Assembly: GCA_904392525.1 (NCBI GenBank)
Contig: CAJFMW010000012.1
Span: forward strand, 1-32,389
DNA length: 32,389 nt
From: an uncultured Eisenbergiella sp.
Lineage (GTDB): Bacteria; Bacillota; Clostridia; Lachnospirales; Lachnospiraceae
Direction: 5' to 3'
Both the position numbers and the translations under genes were made by a program. Under the pieces are notes generated by a model. That model had not been told where the DNA came from. It saw nothing but the letters and a program-made list of their open reading frames with translations, and ran no database searches. Below, piece by piece: positions 15,581-23,560 of the stretch. How positions within the stretch are numbered: position 1 is the stretch's first letter; each line of letters starts with the position of its first letter.

Positions 15581-16630
15581 TCACTCTTTCGCATCTGCAA
15601 CGCTTTCCATTTCCACCAGTTCCGTATTGATCTCAAGTCTCACCGTTACATCTTCCGCCGAACGGCTCTGAAGCTCTATCTTCTGCAGAAGAAGCGTAAC
15701 CAGAAGCCGCCCCATCACCCTTCTGGGAACACGCAGCGTCGTCAGCGCCGGTTCCAGCATGCTGCAGATGCTTCGTCCGTCAAATCCAATGACCGATACA
15801 TCCTCCGGAATCCGGAGTCCGTTGCTTTTCAACGCGCGGTATACGGCAACCGCCATCACATCATTCTCCACCAGCAATGCCGTGGGAATCCTTTCTGCAT
15901 CCTTCCACAGCTCTTCCAGATATTCCTGCGCCTTCTGTCCGCATCCCGCCTCTTCCACGCAGAAGAGCGGCTCCTCAGTCAGCCCCAATTCCTCCATCGC
16001 ATAGCGGAAGCTCCTGCGCCGTTCCATCAGGGAACAAAGCGGCCTTCCTGAACTGACGTATCCGATTTTCCGGTGTCCTCTGCCGTAAAGATATTTTACA
16101 GCAGCATAAATTCCCTGCCTGTTATTGACCGTAACGGCACTGGCCTCCGCATCCGGGCAGAAGCAGTCGATCAGAAGCCAGGGAACCTCCAGGGCATCCA
16201 GCGCCTCCTTCATCCTGCTGTTGACCTGCGCGGCATAAATCAGCATTCCCACGAACTGTTCCTTCCCGATGATTTCCTTCAGCTTCGCGCCGCTTTCATC
16301 ATAGATATGCAGGATCGTAAAACGGTAGCCAAGCCTCCTCGCCTCTCTTTCCGTGCCTTCGATGACCTTCGGAAAAAAGGCCGCTTCCTCCACATCGTCA
16401 TGATATTCCGACAATACCACATAAGCGATCGTTTTATCCCCGGCAGTTTCTTCCTTCTCCCCCCGCTCGTCTTCCTCACGGATCATATATCCGTATCCCA
16501 TTTCCCGTATTTTCTCCAGCAGGGAGTTTCTCAGTTCCTCGCTGATGCCGGGTTTATGATTCAGGACCAGCGACATGGTGGCTGCGGATACCCCAAGCAT
16601 GCCAGCCAGCTCTTTGGATTTAATTGCCAC
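15581..16630 (-). CDS. LacI/GalR-family transcriptional regulator
   Basis: The 349-residue protein starts with GTG at 16630, with GAGGG 8 bp upstream. Residues 1-55 form the LacI helix-turn-helix and hinge (IKSKELAGMLGVSAATMSLVLNHKPGIS); the usual second-position V/TS pairing is replaced by ATMS. The rest is a periplasmic-binding-protein-like effector domain, with GHRKIGYVSS, TALLVENDVMAVAVYRAL and DVSVIGFDGRSICSMLEPALTTLRVP as standard marks. A charged, Glu-rich insert (about 50-68) separates the two domains. The sugar effector cannot be named. No transporter or enzyme gene is adjacent. It probably represses itself through the palindrome at 16681-16693. Confidence 0.93.
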   Translation of the reverse strand: MAIKSKELAGMLGVSAATMSLVLNHKPGISEELRNSLLEKIREMGYGYMIREEDERGEKEETAGDKTIAYVVLSEYHDDVEEAAFFPKVIEGTEREARRLGYRFTILHIYDESGAKLKEIIGKEQFVGMLIYAAQVNSRMKEALDALEVPWLLIDCFCPDAEASAVTVNNRQGIYAAVKYLYGRGHRKIGYVSSGRPLCSLMERRRSFRYAMEELGLTEEPLFCVEEAGCGQKAQEYLEELWKDAERIPTALLVENDVMAVAVYRALKSNGLRIPEDVSVIGFDGRSICSMLEPALTTLRVPRRVMGRLLVTLLLQKIELQSRSAEDVTVRLEINTELVEMESVADAKE

Positions 16631-16666
16631 GATATTTCCCTCACAAGTCTTTTATTTGATAACACT

Positions 16667-16695
16667 ATTTTACATTATCGGTAAATAATTTACAA
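16667..16695 (-). promoter_or_regulatory. Promoter and self-operator of the LacI-type gene
   Basis: On the minus strand TTGTAA (16690-16695) and TAAAAT (16667-16672) are 17 bp apart. A perfect 13-bp palindrome GTAAATAATTTAC (16681-16693) overlaps the -35 box and spacer, the position expected of an autorepressor site. The promoter is seen directly; the operator role is inferred. Confidence 0.72.
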
Positions 16696-16747
16696 CGAAA
16701 AAACACATACTATTTCTGGCTGATGCTGTTCTTTTGGGATAAAAAGT

Positions 16748-16906
16748 GTGCGCCCTGATGCGGTACGCATCATGCGCACCACTCGCGCCGAGCGCGATTG
16801 CCGTCAGGCAATAATTTCCGGGCAATCTTTGATTGCCTGCGCGCTAAGTGCGCATCCACCGAAGGTTTTCATACGATAGGAAAGTTCCTTTCCTATCGTA
16901 TGAAAA
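16748..16906. repeat. Palindromic element B: nested hairpins ending in the 31-bp palindrome shared with element A
   Basis: 16748-16779 is a compound hairpin (GTGCGC/GCGCAC holding GATGCG/CGCATC). Several smaller stems follow, such as GGCAATC/GATTGCC near 16821-16837. 16866-16906 is a 19-bp perfect stem with loop TTC whose central 31 bp (16871-16901) are identical to 8076-8106. The element lies between the LacI-type promoter and the small 98-aa gene, 36 bp before the latter's start codon, so it would be in that gene's 5' leader if transcribed from upstream. Confidence 0.85.
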
Positions 16907-16942
16907 AGCCGCTCATGGCGGCTGAAAGAAAGAGAGGTACAA

Positions 16943-17239
16943 ATGGAAAAAAGAATCAGAGCTGCTTATAATGCTTATGCTCCGGGCACGTCCGGCGTCC
17001 GGATCGACGAAAATGGAAAGGCGTCTGATATGGACCCGCGCACGGTCATGTCCAATGATGGCTGCAATCCTGTCAACCGGGACCGGGAGCTGGAACGCGC
17101 GCAGGACAGAGACGGCATGCTGTTTCCCGGGATTCTTCCCGGCACTGTCCCCGGCTCCCTTCCCGGGTCCGTTCCGGAAACAATGCCGCCTGTCCCGCCC
17201 GCGTTTTTTCCCGGCTCCGGCCTGTTTAACGACAGGTAA
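16943..17239 (+). CDS. Small Pro/Gly-rich protein of unknown function
   Basis: The frame codes for 98 residues from ATG at 16943, with AGAGAGG 5 bp upstream. The N-terminal 60 residues are charged and hydrophilic (MEKRIRAAYNAY, NRDRELERAQDRDG). The C-terminal third repeats short PG units (FPGILPGTVPGSLPGSVPE), then MPPVPPAFFPGSG. There is no signal peptide and no membrane segment. I do not recognise the family. The good ribosome site and lack of any overlapping gene support it as real; the lack of a visible promoter and the low-complexity end argue for caution. It is convergent with radA with an 11-bp gap. Confidence 0.55.
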   Translation: MEKRIRAAYNAYAPGTSGVRIDENGKASDMDPRTVMSNDGCNPVNRDRELERAQDRDGMLFPGILPGTVPGSLPGSVPETMPPVPPAFFPGSGLFNDR

Positions 17240-17250
17240 AATAAATTTTT

Positions 17251-18627
17251 TCAAATATAATCGATCACGTCCCTGACGGAGCGCACGCCGACCAGGCGGA
17301 TGCCATCCACATTCGGCAGATGCTCCAGGCTCACCTGGGGCAGAATACAGGTCCGAAAGCCCAGCTTCTTCGCTTCGGACACTCTGCCCTCCGCCTGGCT
17401 GACTGCGCGTACCTCGCCGCTCAATCCCACTTCTCCAAAGGCCATAACCCCCTCCTCAATGGGACGGTTTTTAAAACTGGAGATGACCGCCATCACAATG
17501 CCGAGATCTATGGCAGGCTCCGAAATCTTAATTCCTCCGGCGATGTTCACATAGGCATCACAGCCAGATATCTGCAGGCCGAGCCGTTTTTCCAGCACCG
17601 CCATCAGGAGACTCACCCTGTTAAAATCCGTGCCTGCCGCCTGTCTTTTGGGGAACCCGAAATTGCTGGAGCAGACCAGCGCCTGAATCTCCACCAGGAT
17701 GGGCCTGGTTCCCTCCATGGAGCAGGAAACCACGCTGCCGCTCGCCCCGACCGGCCGCCCGTTCAGCATGAACTCAGAAGGGTTCTTCACCTCATAAAGC
17801 CCTTCCCTGCGCATTTCAAACACACCAATCTCATTGGTGGAGCCGAAACGGTTCTTCACCCCCCTTAAGATACGGTAGGCCGCATGACGGTCCCCTTCAA
17901 AGTAGAGCACTGTATCCACCATGTGTTCCAGCACCCTGGGGCCGGCGACCGTCCCTTCCTTCGTCACATGTCCCACGATGAAAATGGAAATGCCGCCGCT
18001 TTTTGCCAGCCGCAGGAATACGCCCGTGGATTCCCTCACCTGGGAAACGCTGCCCGGAGCGGCTGAAACCTCTTCGCTGTACATGGTCTGGATGGAATCG
18101 ATGATTACGATTTCCGGCTTCATCCGTATGATGTTTTCCTCAATATCACTCAGATTCGTCTCACAAAGCAGGAGAAAAGAATCCTGAAACGGTCCGATGC
18201 GCTGGGCGCGCATCTTGATCTGCCGCAGAGATTCCTCTCCCGACACATAAAGTACCTTCCGGCCTCTCTCTGCCAGCAGTCTGCATACCTGCAGAAGGAG
18301 GGTAGATTTTCCGATACCCGGATCCCCTCCCACCAGCACCAGAGAGCCCGGCACAATGCCGCCTCCGAGCACCCGGTCCAGCTCTCCGATTCCGGAAGGA
18401 ATCCGATCCTCCTCATCTGCGGATATTTCGGAAAGCTTCGCAGGCTTCTTCCCGCCGGAAGAAAATCCGGCGTGCTTTTCCTTCCCCGTCTCCGCCTGCG
18501 CTTTTCTCACAGGCTCTTCCACAAAGCTGTTCCAGGTCCTGCATGCAGGGCACTGTCCCATCCATTTCGCGGATTCATAGCCGCATTCCTGACAATAAAA
18601 TACCGTAGCCGATTTCGCTTTGGCCAT
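17251..18627 (-). CDS. radA: DNA repair protein RadA
   Basis: The 458-residue protein is full length. It starts with a four-cysteine zinc finger (C12, C15, C26, C29 in CQECG and CPAC). The RecA-like ATPase follows, with Walker A GDPGIGKST at 102-110, VIIDSIQT as Walker B, and the RadA-specific KNRFG motif at 258-262. The C-terminal third (about 275-458) is the Lon-protease-like domain that builds the hexamer. RadA drives branch migration during homologous recombination. It is the last gene of the GntR-clpC-136aa-radA run; clpC-radA linkage is common in Firmicutes. A 125-bp spacer with element H separates it from the preceding gene. Confidence 0.97.
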   Translation of the reverse strand: MAKAKSATVFYCQECGYESAKWMGQCPACRTWNSFVEEPVRKAQAETGKEKHAGFSSGGKKPAKLSEISADEEDRIPSGIGELDRVLGGGIVPGSLVLVGGDPGIGKSTLLLQVCRLLAERGRKVLYVSGEESLRQIKMRAQRIGPFQDSFLLLCETNLSDIEENIIRMKPEIVIIDSIQTMYSEEVSAAPGSVSQVRESTGVFLRLAKSGGISIFIVGHVTKEGTVAGPRVLEHMVDTVLYFEGDRHAAYRILRGVKNRFGSTNEIGVFEMRREGLYEVKNPSEFMLNGRPVGASGSVVSCSMEGTRPILVEIQALVCSSNFGFPKRQAAGTDFNRVSLLMAVLEKRLGLQISGCDAYVNIAGGIKISEPAIDLGIVMAVISSFKNRPIEEGVMAFGEVGLSGEVRAVSQAEGRVSEAKKLGFRTCILPQVSLEHLPNVDGIRLVGVRSVRDVIDYI

Positions 18628-18665
18628 TTTCCGTTTTCCTCACCTTCCTGCCATGCATCGGAAAA

Positions 18666-18721
18666 CCGCAGGCGGAATCTCCATCCGGCAGGCACTTCCT
18701 GCCCTTTGACTCCTCCTGCGG
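18666..18721. repeat. Palindromic element H in the radA upstream spacer
   Basis: Outer arms CCGCAGG (18666-18672) and CCTGCGG (18715-18721) enclose a hairpin GGCAGG-cactt-CCTGCC (18687-18703). It lies inside an apparent operon, between the 136-aa gene and radA. It has no T run, so RNA processing or partial attenuation is more likely than full termination. Confidence 0.6.
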
Positions 18722-18752
18722 CTTCCGTCTGCAGAGCCTCACGGTTCGCTTT

Positions 18753-19163
18753 TTATTTGCTGATTTCCACCTTCACCTCTCCGGCTCCGGCAAGCTCCAC
18801 GCTCAGGCTCAGCTTTCCTCCCAGATTGGTGCACATTCTTCCGGCGTCTTCGCCATTAATCTTCACATCGTACTCCGCATCATCCTGAAGGCCGATGGTA
18901 ATCTGCGCATCCTCGCTTCCTTCCACCAGAAAGCTTACGCCGTCCTCGCGCTCGTTAAAGAAGAGTACGCTGGTTCCGGGAACGGACTCATAGGCGAACA
19001 TGCCGTTTTTTTCCAGCTTCGTCATGGTACGGTAGGTCTTCACCTTGTACAGATCGCCCTCATGGGAGAAATCCTCCACCTTCGCCTTTTCAGAAAGGGT
19101 ATGATTTCCGAAGCTGATGCTTCCGTCTGCCTCCCTGCGGATCAACTCCTCTACTGCTGCCAT
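18753..19163 (-). CDS. Conserved small protein of unknown function between clpC and radA
   Basis: The protein is 136 residues from ATG at 19163, with a perfect AGGAGG 9 bp upstream. It has no signal peptide or membrane segment. The sequence is mostly beta-strand forming: SISFGNHTLSEKAKVEDF, a lysine-rich TYRTMTKLEKNGMFAYESVPGTSVLFF, then a small repeat of Asp/Gly turns ending in GGKLSLSVELAGAGEVKVEISK. I recall similar Lachnospiraceae proteins annotated as endosialidase-like, but no catalytic motif supports that name here. Its position 38 bp after clpC suggests a role linked to protein quality control or simply shared expression. Confidence 0.8.
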   Translation of the reverse strand: MAAVEELIRREADGSISFGNHTLSEKAKVEDFSHEGDLYKVKTYRTMTKLEKNGMFAYESVPGTSVLFFNEREDGVSFLVEGSEDAQITIGLQDDAEYDVKINGEDAGRMCTNLGGKLSLSVELAGAGEVKVEISK

Positions 19164-19201
19164 TGCTTTTGTCCTCCTGTTCTTTTTTTCAGTTTGTATG
19201 A

Positions 19202-21643
19202 TTATTTCTTTACATGAAAGCTGATTTTACCATCCTTACAGCCCACCGTCACATGGTCTTCCGGCTGTACGCGCCCGCTCAGGATCTCCTCTGCCAGCGC
19301 GTCCTCGATCATGCTCTGGATCGCGCGCTTCAACGGACGGGCCCCCATCTTCAGATCAGAATGCTTCTCCACGATCAGGTTCTTGGCCGCCGGCGTGATG
19401 GTCAGACTGATGCCGAGCTGCTCCCTGCAGCGTGTGATCAGATCCTTTGCGAGAAGCGTGATGATCTGCTTCATATTTTCTATGGTGAGAGGATGGAACA
19501 CCATGATCTCATCAATCCGGTTGATGAATTCCGGCTTGAACAGCCGTTTCACTTCTTCCATCACCCCTGATTTCATCCGCTCATAGTCCTTCTTTTCATC
19601 GGCTCCCGTGGAAAAGCCCAGGCTCTTTGGATCCACGATCCTCTGTGCGCCGGCGTTTGAGGTCATGATGAGCACCGTATTTTTAAAGCTCACCTTTCGT
19701 CCTTTTGAGTCGGTGATATGGCCGTCGTCCAGCACCTGCAGAAGAATGTTGAACACGTCCGGATGCGCCTTCTCGATTTCATCGAAAAGCACGACGGAAT
19801 AAGGGTTACGGCGCACCTTCTCCGAAAGCTGGCCCCCGTCGTCAAAGCCCACATATCCGGGCGGGGAACCGATCAGCTTGGAAACGGAATGTCCTTCCAT
19901 ATACTCGGACATATCGATCCGGATCAGAGCGTTTTCGCTTCCGAACATGGCTTCCGCCAGCGCTTTGCTCAGCTCCGTCTTTCCCACGCCCGTGGGACCG
20001 AGAAACAGGAAGGAGCCGATGGGCCGCTTCGGGTCCTGAAGTCCAACGCGGCCTCTTCTCATGGCCCGCGCCACCGCAGAAACGGCTTCCTCCTGGCCGA
20101 TCACCCGCTTATGCAGAATCGACTCCAGCTTCATGAGCCGTTCGCTTTCCTTTTCCTCCAGCCTGCTCACCGGAATTTTCGTCCAGGCCGCAACCACCTG
20201 CGCCACATCGTTTTCCGTGACCACATGGCGGCTTTCCGCCTTCTTCTTTTGAAGCCGCGCTTTCTTCTGTGCCAGCTTCTTCATCACGGCGTCCTGCTCC
20301 CGCTTCCAGTTCCCGGCCTGCTCAAAGGCCTCCACGCGGATCGCGTTCTCGATCTTCTGATCCAGCTCGTGGATCTGTTCATTGAGCAGGCGGATGTCCT
20401 CCGGCTGTTCCATATTCGAAAGCTTCACCGCAGAAGCCGCCTCGTCGATCAGGTCGATGGCCTTATCCGGCAGCCTTCTGTCGTTGATATATCTGCTGGA
20501 AAGACGCACGGCCGCTTCCAGCGCGCCGGGTTCATAGGTGACCTGATGGTGCCTCTCATAGCCGGGAGCAATCCCCTCCAGAATGCGGATCGCTTCCTCT
20601 TCCGTGGGTTCCTCCACGTTAACCGGCTGGAACCTTCTTTCCAGTGCTGCATCCCGTTCGATATACTTCCGGTACTCCGTGATCGTGGTCGCACCGATGA
20701 GCTGCAGCTCGCCACGTGCAAGAGAAGGCTTCAGAATATTGGAAGCGTCAATCGCCCCTTCCGCTCCTCCTGCGCCGATCAGCGTATGAAGCTCATCCAG
20801 GAACAGAAGCACGTTTCCGGCTTCGGTCACCTCACGGATCACCTTCTTGATCCGCTCCTCAAACTCTCCCCGGTATTTGCTCCCCGCGATCATTCCGGAA
20901 AGGTCCAGGGTCAGCACCCGTTTGTCCTTCACGGTATCCGGCACGTTTCCTTCCACGATCCTGCGGGCGAGCCCTTCTACAATAGCGGTTTTTCCAACGC
21001 CGGGCTCTCCCACCAGACAGGGATTGTTCTTCGTCCGTCTGGACAGGATCTGAATTACCCGGCTGATCTCTTCCTCTCTTCCCACAACCGGGTCCAACTT
21101 CCCTGCGGCAGCCAGAGCGGTCATATCTCTGCTGTACTGCTCCAGCGTTGCGGTCTGCCCTTTCTTTTTCTGCCTCTTCACAAGATCTTCCTTATACAGG
21201 CCGGGATCCTGCCCCATCGCCGCAAGGGTATCCGCATAAATCTTCTGCGGCTGGAGACTGCAGGTATTTAGGAGCCTGACCGCCACATTTTCCCCTTCCC
21301 GGATCAGGGCGAGCAGAATATGCTCCGTTCCTGTAAGGAAAGAACCAAAACGGGCCGCCTGCCTGTGAGCCTCCTCCAGAATGGCCATTGCCCTCGGGGA
21401 ATAGCCGTCCCTCTCTTTGACCGGGACGGGAGAAACAGGGGCGATCAGATCCCGGATCATTTCCCGGATTTCCTGCTCGTTTGCGCCGTTCTCCGCAAGC
21501 ACCCTGGCGGCCGTGCCCGTACCTTCCTCCAGGAGGCCCAGAAGGATATGCTCGGTTCCCACATATCCCTGCTTCATTCTCCTGGCGGCGCGCCCGGCAA
21601 GCTGGAGGGCCGTTCTGGCCTTATCTGTAAACTGCGACTGCAT
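19202..21643 (-). CDS. clpC: ATP-dependent Clp protease ATPase subunit ClpC
   Basis: This class I AAA+ unfoldase feeds proteins into ClpP. The 813 residues contain the two Clp-N repeats (about 1-145), the first AAA+ domain with Walker A GEPGVGKT (212-219) and [12 protein letters not shown], and a middle helical region. The second AAA+ domain has GPTGVGKT (549-556) and [13 protein letters not shown]. The ClpP-docking loop appears as LGF in PKSLGFST, where Bacillus ClpC has VGF. The middle region is the short ClpC type, not the long ClpB coiled coil. The start overlaps the stop of the GntR gene (TAATG), so the two are translated together. No ctsR or mcsAB is adjacent. Confidence 0.97.
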   Translation of the reverse strand: MQSQFTDKARTALQLAGRAARRMKQGYVGTEHILLGLLEEGTGTAARVLAENGANEQEIREMIRDLIAPVSPVPVKERDGYSPRAMAILEEAHRQAARFGSFLTGTEHILLALIREGENVAVRLLNTCSLQPQKIYADTLAAMGQDPGLYKEDLVKRQKKKGQTATLEQYSRDMTALAAAGKLDPVVGREEEISRVIQILSRRTKNNPCLVGEPGVGKTAIVEGLARRIVEGNVPDTVKDKRVLTLDLSGMIAGSKYRGEFEERIKKVIREVTEAGNVLLFLDELHTLIGAGGAEGAIDASNILKPSLARGELQLIGATTITEYRKYIERDAALERRFQPVNVEEPTEEEAIRILEGIAPGYERHHQVTYEPGALEAAVRLSSRYINDRRLPDKAIDLIDEAASAVKLSNMEQPEDIRLLNEQIHELDQKIENAIRVEAFEQAGNWKREQDAVMKKLAQKKARLQKKKAESRHVVTENDVAQVVAAWTKIPVSRLEEKESERLMKLESILHKRVIGQEEAVSAVARAMRRGRVGLQDPKRPIGSFLFLGPTGVGKTELSKALAEAMFGSENALIRIDMSEYMEGHSVSKLIGSPPGYVGFDDGGQLSEKVRRNPYSVVLFDEIEKAHPDVFNILLQVLDDGHITDSKGRKVSFKNTVLIMTSNAGAQRIVDPKSLGFSTGADEKKDYERMKSGVMEEVKRLFKPEFINRIDEIMVFHPLTIENMKQIITLLAKDLITRCREQLGISLTITPAAKNLIVEKHSDLKMGARPLKRAIQSMIEDALAEEILSGRVQPEDHVTVGCKDGKISFHVKK

Positions 21644-22026
21644 TATTCCAGTCCTCCATATTCTTCATAGATTTCATCAATTAAAGCATGCACCTCCTGA
21701 CGGGAAATATTCTTACAGCTCGCTTTTGCAAGCAGAAGCAGAAGCTCCTGCCGCATTTCTTCCATCGCCTTCTTTTTCCCTTCATCTATGGATATGACGG
21801 CGCCCTTTCGCCGGTCCACCTTAACAAAGCCTTCCTGCTTCAGAACCGTATATGCCTTATTGACCGTATGCATATTGATCCCGATTTCATCGGCAAGCTG
21901 CCTCACGCTGGGAAGAACGTCGCCTTCCCGGTAGCGGTTGGTCGCAATTCCAAGAATGATCTGATTCCTGAGCTGAATATATATGGCTTCGCTGCTGTTA
22001 AAATCAATTTCCAATACCATTTCCAC
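21643..22026 (-). CDS. GntR-family regulator, YtrA subfamily
   Basis: This 127-residue protein consists of a winged helix (about 8-75) plus a short helical tail, the YtrA-type GntR architecture without a large effector domain. Marks are FNSSEAIYIQLRNQI, LPSVRQLADEIGINMHTVNKAY and LKQEGFVKVDRRKGAV. The start is GTG at 22026 or ATG at 22020; neither has a strong ribosome site. YtrA regulators usually precede ABC-transporter genes and repress their own operon, often in response to cell-wall stress. Here the regulator is fused by TAATG overlap to clpC instead. An inverted repeat over its -10 box (22080-22100) is a likely autorepression site. Confidence 0.92.
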   Translation of the reverse strand: MEMVLEIDFNSSEAIYIQLRNQIILGIATNRYREGDVLPSVRQLADEIGINMHTVNKAYTVLKQEGFVKVDRRKGAVISIDEGKKKAMEEMRQELLLLLAKASCKNISRQEVHALIDEIYEEYGGLE

Positions 22027-22079
22027 TGTGCATCGCTCTTCTTTCTCCTGTCCGGCGTTGACAAAACCGGATCTGTTAT

Positions 22080-22118
22080 TGTTATATAAATATTATAACA
22101 GAAGGCACATTCTGTCAA
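22080..22118 (-). promoter_or_regulatory. Promoter and probable operator of the GntR-clpC operon
   Basis: On the minus strand TTGACA (22113-22118) precedes TATAAT (22092-22097) by 15 bp; reading the -10 as TAATAT gives 17. TGTTATA/TATAACA arms (22080-22086 and 22094-22100) form an inverted repeat over the -10 region, the place expected for a repressor. No CtsR- or CIRCE-like element was seen. Confidence 0.7.
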
Positions 22119-22122
22119 CCGG

Positions 22123-22167
22123 AAAGGCCGCTGCGGACAGATTTCGGTCCTTTCCACAGCGGCCTTT
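22123..22167. terminator. Hairpin between the SH3 protein gene and the GntR promoter
   Basis: AAAGGCCGCTG (22123-22133) pairs perfectly with CAGCGGCCTTT (22157-22167); a second short stem lies inside. It begins 7 bp after the minus-strand stop at 22174 and its 11-bp stem ends in A/T, so it probably terminates the pur-SH3 transcript, although the T run is short. Confidence 0.65.
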
Positions 22168-22173
22168 GACCCT

Positions 22174-23361
22174 TTATTTCAGATCAAGGAATTCAAAATC
22201 AAGATCATCATCCTCATCTACATCCAGGAAATCCTTCGGTCTGTAATTCCTCTGGCTTTTCTGGCTCTTCGTTCTGCCGGACTGACGGGAGGATCTTCTC
22301 GGAGGCTCTTCCTCATCGTCTTCATCATCGTAACGATCGTCGTCCTCATCCTCCTCGTCTTCGTCGTCCTCTTCATAACGCTTTCTGCGGGAAGGCTGTC
22401 TGGAGCGCACGGGACGTCTCAACGCGCCGCGGCGCCTTCTGGGAGCATAATCGTCCTCGTCTTCCTCGTCCTCATCCTCCTCATCTTCATCATAACGGTC
22501 GTCATCTTCATCTTCGTCGCCGTAATCATCCTCATCATATCCATCCTCCTCATAGGAACTTCTGAGTCTGAAAATCAGAATGGTGACCACGATGACAAGA
22601 AGGGCAATAATCACCGCAAGAATGATGATGATCGTGCGCATATTGCCGGTCTGCTCTTCCATCACGGCAATATTGCTTTCATTGGTCTGCTGCGCATTCA
22701 GCAGATCACTGATCTTATATCTGGTTCCATTGATGTTGTCGTTCAGATACCAGTCGCTTACGCCTGTTCCCGTTCCATCGTCCGCATAGCTTACGCTGTA
22801 TTCGTCCGTAGAGACACTTTCTGTCTCAGAAGGCGCTTCTGAGGGCGTCTCAGAAGTCGTTTCCGCAGGGGTCTCTGCCTGAGCAGTCTGCGTCACCTCT
22901 ACCAGGTCGGAGCGGATATAACCGGATACGGTTTCCCCGTTCACCTCACCCGAAACCTGATACCACAGATTTCCGTCGCTGCCGGTGGTCTCTCCTACTA
23001 CATCGATTTCGTCTCCGGAAGAAAGACTTCCCACCTGATCGGAATCTGTGGACGCCTCGCCGCGCAGCCTCGCACTTGCAGGAACCACTCTCACTCTGGC
23101 AGCCGTAGAAGTTCCGGCCAGATCCTCCGTATTCTCATCCACGATCTGGGCTTCCACATCCTCTCCGCCATCCGTGCTTTCCGCGGGCGCTTCCTCCTGG
23201 GCATCACCGCCCGTCTCCTGACCGGTCTGGCTTCCAAGGCTGTTGGAGGCGTGACTCACAAGTCCGCTCTGCCCCCACATTCCTGCGCAGAGAGCCATTG
23301 CAGTCAGAACCGCAGCGATCCGCAGGCTTTTTTTCTTTCTTCCTGATTTTATCCTGTTCAT
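22174..23361 (-). CDS. Secreted-then-anchored SH3-domain protein with acidic cytoplasmic tail
   Basis: 395 residues. The N-terminus (basic, then hydrophobic about 14-30, then SHASN) looks like a signal peptide. An Asp/Glu/Thr-rich linker precedes a bacterial SH3 domain (about 88-155; ARVRVVPASARLRGEAS and WYQVSGEVNG). A Ser/Thr/Glu linker and the segment NESNIAVMEEQTGN lead to one membrane helix (242-264). The last 125 residues form a very acidic low-complexity tail of Asp/Glu/Tyr blocks broken by basic patches (APRRRRGALRR, RQPSRRKRY). The topology implied is SH3 outside and acidic tail inside. SH3_3 domains often bind cell wall, so it may link wall status to a cytoplasmic partner. No closer function can be assigned. 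The ribosome site is weak. Confidence 0.85.
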   Translation of the reverse strand: MNRIKSGRKKKSLRIAAVLTAMALCAGMWGQSGLVSHASNSLGSQTGQETGGDAQEEAPAESTDGGEDVEAQIVDENTEDLAGTSTAARVRVVPASARLRGEASTDSDQVGSLSSGDEIDVVGETTGSDGNLWYQVSGEVNGETVSGYIRSDLVEVTQTAQAETPAETTSETPSEAPSETESVSTDEYSVSYADDGTGTGVSDWYLNDNINGTRYKISDLLNAQQTNESNIAVMEEQTGNMRTIIIILAVIIALLVIVVTILIFRLRSSYEEDGYDEDDYGDEDEDDDRYDEDEEDEDEEDEDDYAPRRRRGALRRPVRSRQPSRRKRYEEDDEDEEDEDDDRYDDEDDEEEPPRRSSRQSGRTKSQKSQRNYRPKDFLDVDEDDDLDFEFLDLK

Positions 23362-23391
23362 TTGCGTACCATGCCTTTCTTTTGTATTCAG

Positions 23392-23558
23392 GGTTACAGT
23401 TCACTCCGCGCCATGCGCAAAACCGCGCTTCGCGCTCTCCGCTACTTCGCAGCTATCTTTGCTTATCGCCAGGAGCTCCCTTCGTCCGCTCAGAGCCAGT
23501 CATCTGTTCGTGCAGGCACGACATCTGCCTGGTTCCGACGGACGAGTGAACTGTAACC
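23392..23558. repeat. Palindromic element E: 167-bp element with 15-bp perfect terminal inverted repeats
   Basis: GGTTACAGTTCACTC (23392-23406) and its exact complement (23544-23558) close the element. Inside are smaller stems, for example GCGC-ttcg-... near 23425, TCGTG-cagg-CACGA near 23508 and CGTCCG/CGGACG near the ends. It fills the gap between purD and the SH3 protein gene, 3 bp after the purD stop. The terminal GGTTACAGTTCA/GAACTGTAAC is shared with element F at 31528. No frame, T run or target-site pair was identified. Confidence 0.85.
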
Positions 23559-23560
23559 AC

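Noticed and set aside
19718-21271. 517-codon plus-strand frame
   Set aside because: It is antisense to clpC, whose Walker motifs are intact on the other strand; there is no ribosome site or domain.
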